Shown here: in pieces, positions 6,644 to 8,169 of the stretch
Layout: the number at the start of each line of letters is the position of its first letter
How positions within the stretch are numbered: position 1 is the stretch's first letter
Source: Candidatus Saccharimonadia bacterium
Lineage (GTDB): Bacteria > Patescibacteriota > Saccharimonadia > Saccharimonadales > SZUA-47
Assembly (NCBI GenBank): GCA_938050265.1
Contig: CALLJT010000092.1
Coordinates: 1-8,169 of the forward strand
Reading direction: 5' to 3'
Length of the DNA: 8,169 nt
Notes under the pieces: generated by a model
Seen by the model: the letters and a program-made list of their open reading frames with translations, nothing else
The model's database searches: none
What the model was told of the DNA's origin: nothing
Made by a program: the position numbers and the translations under genes

Positions 6644-6649
6644 CATAAT
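6644..6649 (+). promoter_or_regulatory. -10 box of the PaaX/Cas2-like gene
   Basis: CATAAT ends 6 nt before the ATG at 6656, the same geometry as at 1757-1769, so the message is probably leaderless. There is no Shine-Dalgarno. Confidence 0.6.
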
Positions 6650-6655
6650 TTTTGC

Positions 6656-7225
6656 ATGTCTAAGAATAAGGAAACGAGTGCGTGCGTGGATGCGCTACTT
6701 TTGGGTATAGCGACTGGATCGATACTAGGTACGATGATAGTTGCGCCAAATGCGGTTCAGCTACTAGACACGCCTATGGGCAAACTGTCTAAGAGCTTGG
6801 ATCGTCGCCAGCGTGAACGTGAGCTGATTCGGATTGCGCGCTACATGAAGACTCAAGGACTGGTGCGTGGTGACTATAGTCATGGAATTGAATTGACCAA
6901 AAAAGCTCTAAAGAGAATCAAGAGAAGGGCAGTAATCGACCTCTGTGTATCTATTCCTGATGCGTGGGATAATACATGGCGTTTGGTAATGTTCGATATA
7001 CCAGAAGAGCAGAAAAAACAGCGCGTGGCGTTTACTCATTCTCTCAGGGGCTTGGGGTTTCAGATACTCCAGCAGAGTGTATGGATTCACCCGTATCCGT
7101 GCAAGGAAGAGCTCTATGTAGCCGCGCAGTTTTTCGGCGTGGCCGAGTGGGTGACATATATCGAAACTAATCATATCGATAACGGTAGAGATCTGAAGCT
7201 GCGATTCAAGCACTTACTGGGTTAG
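6656..7225 (+). CDS. Membrane-anchored PaaX/Cas2-like regulator
   Basis: This 189-aa protein has three parts. Residues about 10-37 form a hydrophobic segment ending APNAVQLL, a likely membrane anchor. Residues about 50-93 are basic and resemble a winged helix-turn-helix (RRQRERELIRIARYMKTQG, then ELTKKALKRIKRRA). Residues about 105-189 match the ferredoxin-like fold shared by PaaX C-terminal domains and Cas2: WRLVMFDIPEEQKKQRVAF with D114 at the Cas2 aspartate position, then LRGLGFQILQQSVWIHPY. Such proteins are frequent in Patescibacteria and are often auto-annotated as Cas2 or PaaX regulators. No CRISPR array or other cas gene is here, so an adaptation role is unlikely. The start is chosen for the -10 box 6 nt upstream. 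The repeated 18-bp sequence on both sides of the gene suggests DNA binding with autoregulation; function is otherwise unknown. Confidence 0.8.
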   Translation: MSKNKETSACVDALLLGIATGSILGTMIVAPNAVQLLDTPMGKLSKSLDRRQRERELIRIARYMKTQGLVRGDYSHGIELTKKALKRIKRRAVIDLCVSIPDAWDNTWRLVMFDIPEEQKKQRVAFTHSLRGLGFQILQQSVWIHPYPCKEELYVAAQFFGVAEWVTYIETNHIDNGRDLKLRFKHLLG

Positions 7226-7262
7226 CTCGAGACACTCGTGCAGCACGCCTCAGTAGATAGTG

Positions 7263-7292
7263 AAAAAGTTTCTGCGGCCGCAGAAACTTTTT
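7263..7292. promoter_or_regulatory. Perfect 30-bp palindrome, candidate operator and/or terminator
   Basis: Bases 7263-7277 and 7278-7292 are exact reverse complements, centred on GCGGCCGC. The first 18 bases repeat 6625-6642. It lies 37 nt after the PaaX/Cas2-like stop and 17 nt before the ndk -10 box, so it covers the ndk -35 region. The right arm ends in five T, so as RNA it could also terminate the upstream transcript in either direction. The promoter-associated second copy favours protein binding. The 37 nt before it show nothing else. Confidence 0.8.
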
Positions 7293-7306
7293 GGGAGGGG
7301 AGGGTG

Positions 7307-7315
7307 TGCTACAAT
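7307..7315 (+). promoter_or_regulatory. Extended -10 promoter of ndk
   Basis: TGC-TACAAT is an extended -10 element. Transcription would begin near 7322, giving a leader of about 47 nt that carries AGGAG (7354-7358), 10 nt before the ATG. Unlike its neighbours, this gene has a conventional leader. Confidence 0.65.
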
Positions 7316-7368
7316 TGGCATACAAAATACCTATCAAACAAAACACACGTTACAGGAGAACAGCAGGC

Positions 7369-7830
7369 ATGGAACGATCATTAATAATCTTGAAACCAGA
7401 TGCAGTACAGCGCGGGCTTTCGGGCGAGATAATTGCACGTTTTGAGAAAAAAGGCTTGAAGATAATTGGCATGAAAATGATGTCATTAGATTCTGCGCTG
7501 TTGCAGGGTCACTACGAAGAGCACGTGAACAAGCCTTTCTACGAAGGCCTCGAAAAGTTCATGAAAAGCTCACCGGTCATCGCTTTTGCGCTTGAGGGCG
7601 TAGACTGTGTGAGTTCGATCCGCGTTATCCTTGGCGCGACGAACCCACGAGAAGCGGATGCCGGTACGATCAGGGGTGATATGGCTATGGATACCGGTAG
7701 AAACCTTGTCCATGCGTCTGACTCAGCGGAATCTGGCGTCACAGAAGTTGCACGATTCTTCTCAGACGATGAGCTCTTTGAATACCATAAGTCAGAATAC
7801 TTACATGTCTACGAAAGCTTCGAGAGTTAG
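7369..7830 (+). CDS. ndk: Nucleoside diphosphate kinase
   Basis: This cytosolic enzyme moves the gamma phosphate from ATP to other (d)NDPs through a phospho-histidine, balancing nucleotide pools. At 153 aa it is full length. It starts ERSLIILKPDAVQRG with K9 at the conserved nucleotide-site lysine. HYEEH (48-52) follows, then R85 and T91 (IRVILGATNPREADAGTIRG) and R102. The active-site signature is NLVHASDS with catalytic H115 and N112. The open frame extends upstream to a TTG at 7291, inside the palindrome, but AGGAG at 7354-7358 and the family's normal N-terminus fix the ATG at 7369. It has its own promoter and terminator, so it is probably monocistronic. In an organism with limited nucleotide synthesis this enzyme would support salvage; that is inference from the suspected lineage. 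Confidence 0.97.
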   Translation: MERSLIILKPDAVQRGLSGEIIARFEKKGLKIIGMKMMSLDSALLQGHYEEHVNKPFYEGLEKFMKSSPVIAFALEGVDCVSSIRVILGATNPREADAGTIRGDMAMDTGRNLVHASDSAESGVTEVARFFSDDELFEYHKSEYLHVYESFES

Positions 7831-7881
7831 TCTTAGCCGCTGACCCTACTTGTGATAGGTCCACTGAAGTCAACGCATCCC

Positions 7882-7925
7882 CACCAGTAAAAAAGCCCCT
7901 AATGAAAGGAGCTTTTTTGCTGGTG
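7882..7925. terminator. Bidirectional terminator after ndk
   Basis: Arms 7882-7900 and 7907-7925 pair around a 6-nt AATGAA loop with one C/A mismatch and one G-T. The core is six A plus GC on the left and GC plus six T on the right, so the stem carries a U-tract on either strand. Its right base overlaps the duplicated tRNA 3' end starting at 7921. Confidence 0.85.
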
Positions 7926-7938
7926 ACCCCACTGCGAT
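7921..7938 (-). repeat. Duplicated 3' end of tRNA-Arg (18-bp direct repeat, relic)
   Basis: TGGTGACCCCACTGCGAT is identical to 8086-8103, which on the minus strand is the tRNA-Arg 3' end: last T-loop bases, T-stem 3' strand, acceptor 3' strand, discriminator and CCA. Beyond 7938 the match to the tRNA stops, so this is a fragment and not a gene. The copies lie 165 bp apart in the same orientation, as attachment-site duplications do. Confidence 0.85.
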
Positions 7939-7947
7939 GAGAGGAAC

Positions 7948-7999
7948 CAAAATAATCCAGCCGCCCGCTGCATAGCAGCTGGGGGCTGTGACTATTTTG
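7948..7999. other. Long stable hairpin
   Basis: CAAAATA (7948-7954) pairs with TATTTTG (7993-7999), CAGCC (7958-7962) with GGCTG (7984-7988), CCC (7964-7966) with GGG (7981-7983), and GCTGC (7967-7971) with GCAGC (7975-7979), closing an ATA loop. A smaller hairpin follows at 8005-8023 (7 bp with one bulged T). Both lie between the two copies of the tRNA 3' end. A terminator, a small RNA or the core of a tiny inserted element are all possible. I see no supported gene between 7831 and 8085. Confidence 0.6.
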
Positions 8000-8046
8000 C
8001 GAACGCTTTGTCTGTCGACAAGCTGCGTCCAAACCCAGATAGGTAA

Positions 8047-8087
8047 CAATAAAATAGCCCACTCCATGAGTGAGGGCTATTTTATTG
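8047..8087 (-). terminator. Terminator of tRNA-Arg (bidirectional hairpin)
   Basis: Arms 8047-8060 and 8074-8087 form 14 perfect base pairs, extended by ACTC/GAGT (8061-8064/8068-8071). AT-rich outer arms provide a U-tract on both strands. The stem base overlaps the last two bases of the encoded CCA of the tRNA. Confidence 0.88.
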
Positions 8088-8160
8088 GTGACCCCACTGC
8101 GATTCGAACGCAGATCTACTCCGTCGGAGGGAAGTATTCGATCCATTGAACTATGGGGTC
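8086..8160 (-). tRNA. tRNA-Arg (anticodon CCG)
   Basis: Read on the minus strand this is a full 75-nt cloverleaf with encoded CCA. The acceptor GACCCCA/TGGGGTC is 7 perfect pairs. The D-arm is GTTC/GAAT with the 8-nt loop AATGGATC. The anticodon arm is CTTCC/GGAGT with loop CTCCGAC, and U33 precedes anticodon CCG (8127-8125). The variable region is AGAT, and the T-arm CTGCG/CGCAG has loop TTCGAAT. Discriminator is A. The outer anticodon pair is a C-U mismatch (27-43) and the next a U-G; all other stems are sound. CCG reads the arginine codon CGG. Its 3' end is duplicated at 7921-7938. Confidence 0.95.
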
Positions 8161-8169
8161 GTTCTCATC

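Noticed and set aside
6656..7225. True CRISPR adaptation protein Cas2
   Set aside because: The added TM and winged-helix parts and the absence of cas1 or repeats fit the PaaX/Cas2-like family rather than CRISPR Cas2.
7263..7292. dif site for the Xer-type recombinase
   Set aside because: The perfect, centrally GC-rich palindrome lacks the two 11-bp arms and asymmetric central region of dif sites, and its partner copy sits on a promoter.
7870..8067. Hydrophobic 65-aa minus-strand ORF that could be a small membrane protein
   Set aside because: It starts inside the loop of the tRNA terminator, runs through both middle hairpins and the tRNA fragment, has no ribosome binding site, and its hydrophobic stretches come from AT-rich hairpin arms.

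Overview
The window looks like chromosome from a small-genome bacterium of the candidate phyla radiation (Patescibacteria), possibly Saccharibacteria. The grounds are a compact type IV pilus locus and a membrane-anchored PaaX/Cas2-like protein of a kind common in those genomes. In addition, several genes appear to have leaderless promoters, with a -10 box 6-10 nt before the ATG and no Shine-Dalgarno. TGA is used as a stop, so the code-25 lineages (Gracilibacteria, Absconditabacteria) are unlikely. The phylum call is inference; no marker gene here settles it.

Region 1 (1-5515, all + strand) is a type IV pilus assembly locus. A probable major pilin (125-634) has a strong ribosome binding site and its own terminator. 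It is followed by the prepilin peptidase (734-1570) and then a 198-nt gap holding a large foldback element (1577-1740). A tightly packed operon of four minor-pilin-like genes (1769-5515) follows, in an order resembling fimU-pilV-pilW-pilX of other bacteria. The last gene is unusually large (585 aa) and lacks the Glu5 of ordinary pilins. The peptidase would process the pilin-like proteins, the minor pilins would prime or cap the fibre, and the large last protein may be exposed at the tip. The ATPases, platform protein and any PilY1 are not in this window.

Region 2 (5516-7225) holds a complete tyrosine recombinase (minus strand, convergent with the pilus operon) and a divergently transcribed TM-wHTH-Cas2-like protein. 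The intergenic space between them carries ten copies of a G-rich heptamer. An 18-bp sequence at the regulator's promoter recurs downstream of that gene as half of a perfect 30-bp palindrome, just ahead of the ndk promoter. This suggests a regulator/operator pair.

Region 3 (7226-8169) holds nucleoside diphosphate kinase (ndk), followed by about 250 nt dense in hairpins, and a tRNA-Arg(CCG) on the minus strand. The last 18 nt of the tRNA gene, including CCA, are duplicated exactly 165 bp away. That is the kind of scar left by recombination at a tRNA 3' end.

No CRISPR array, IS element or rRNA is visible.
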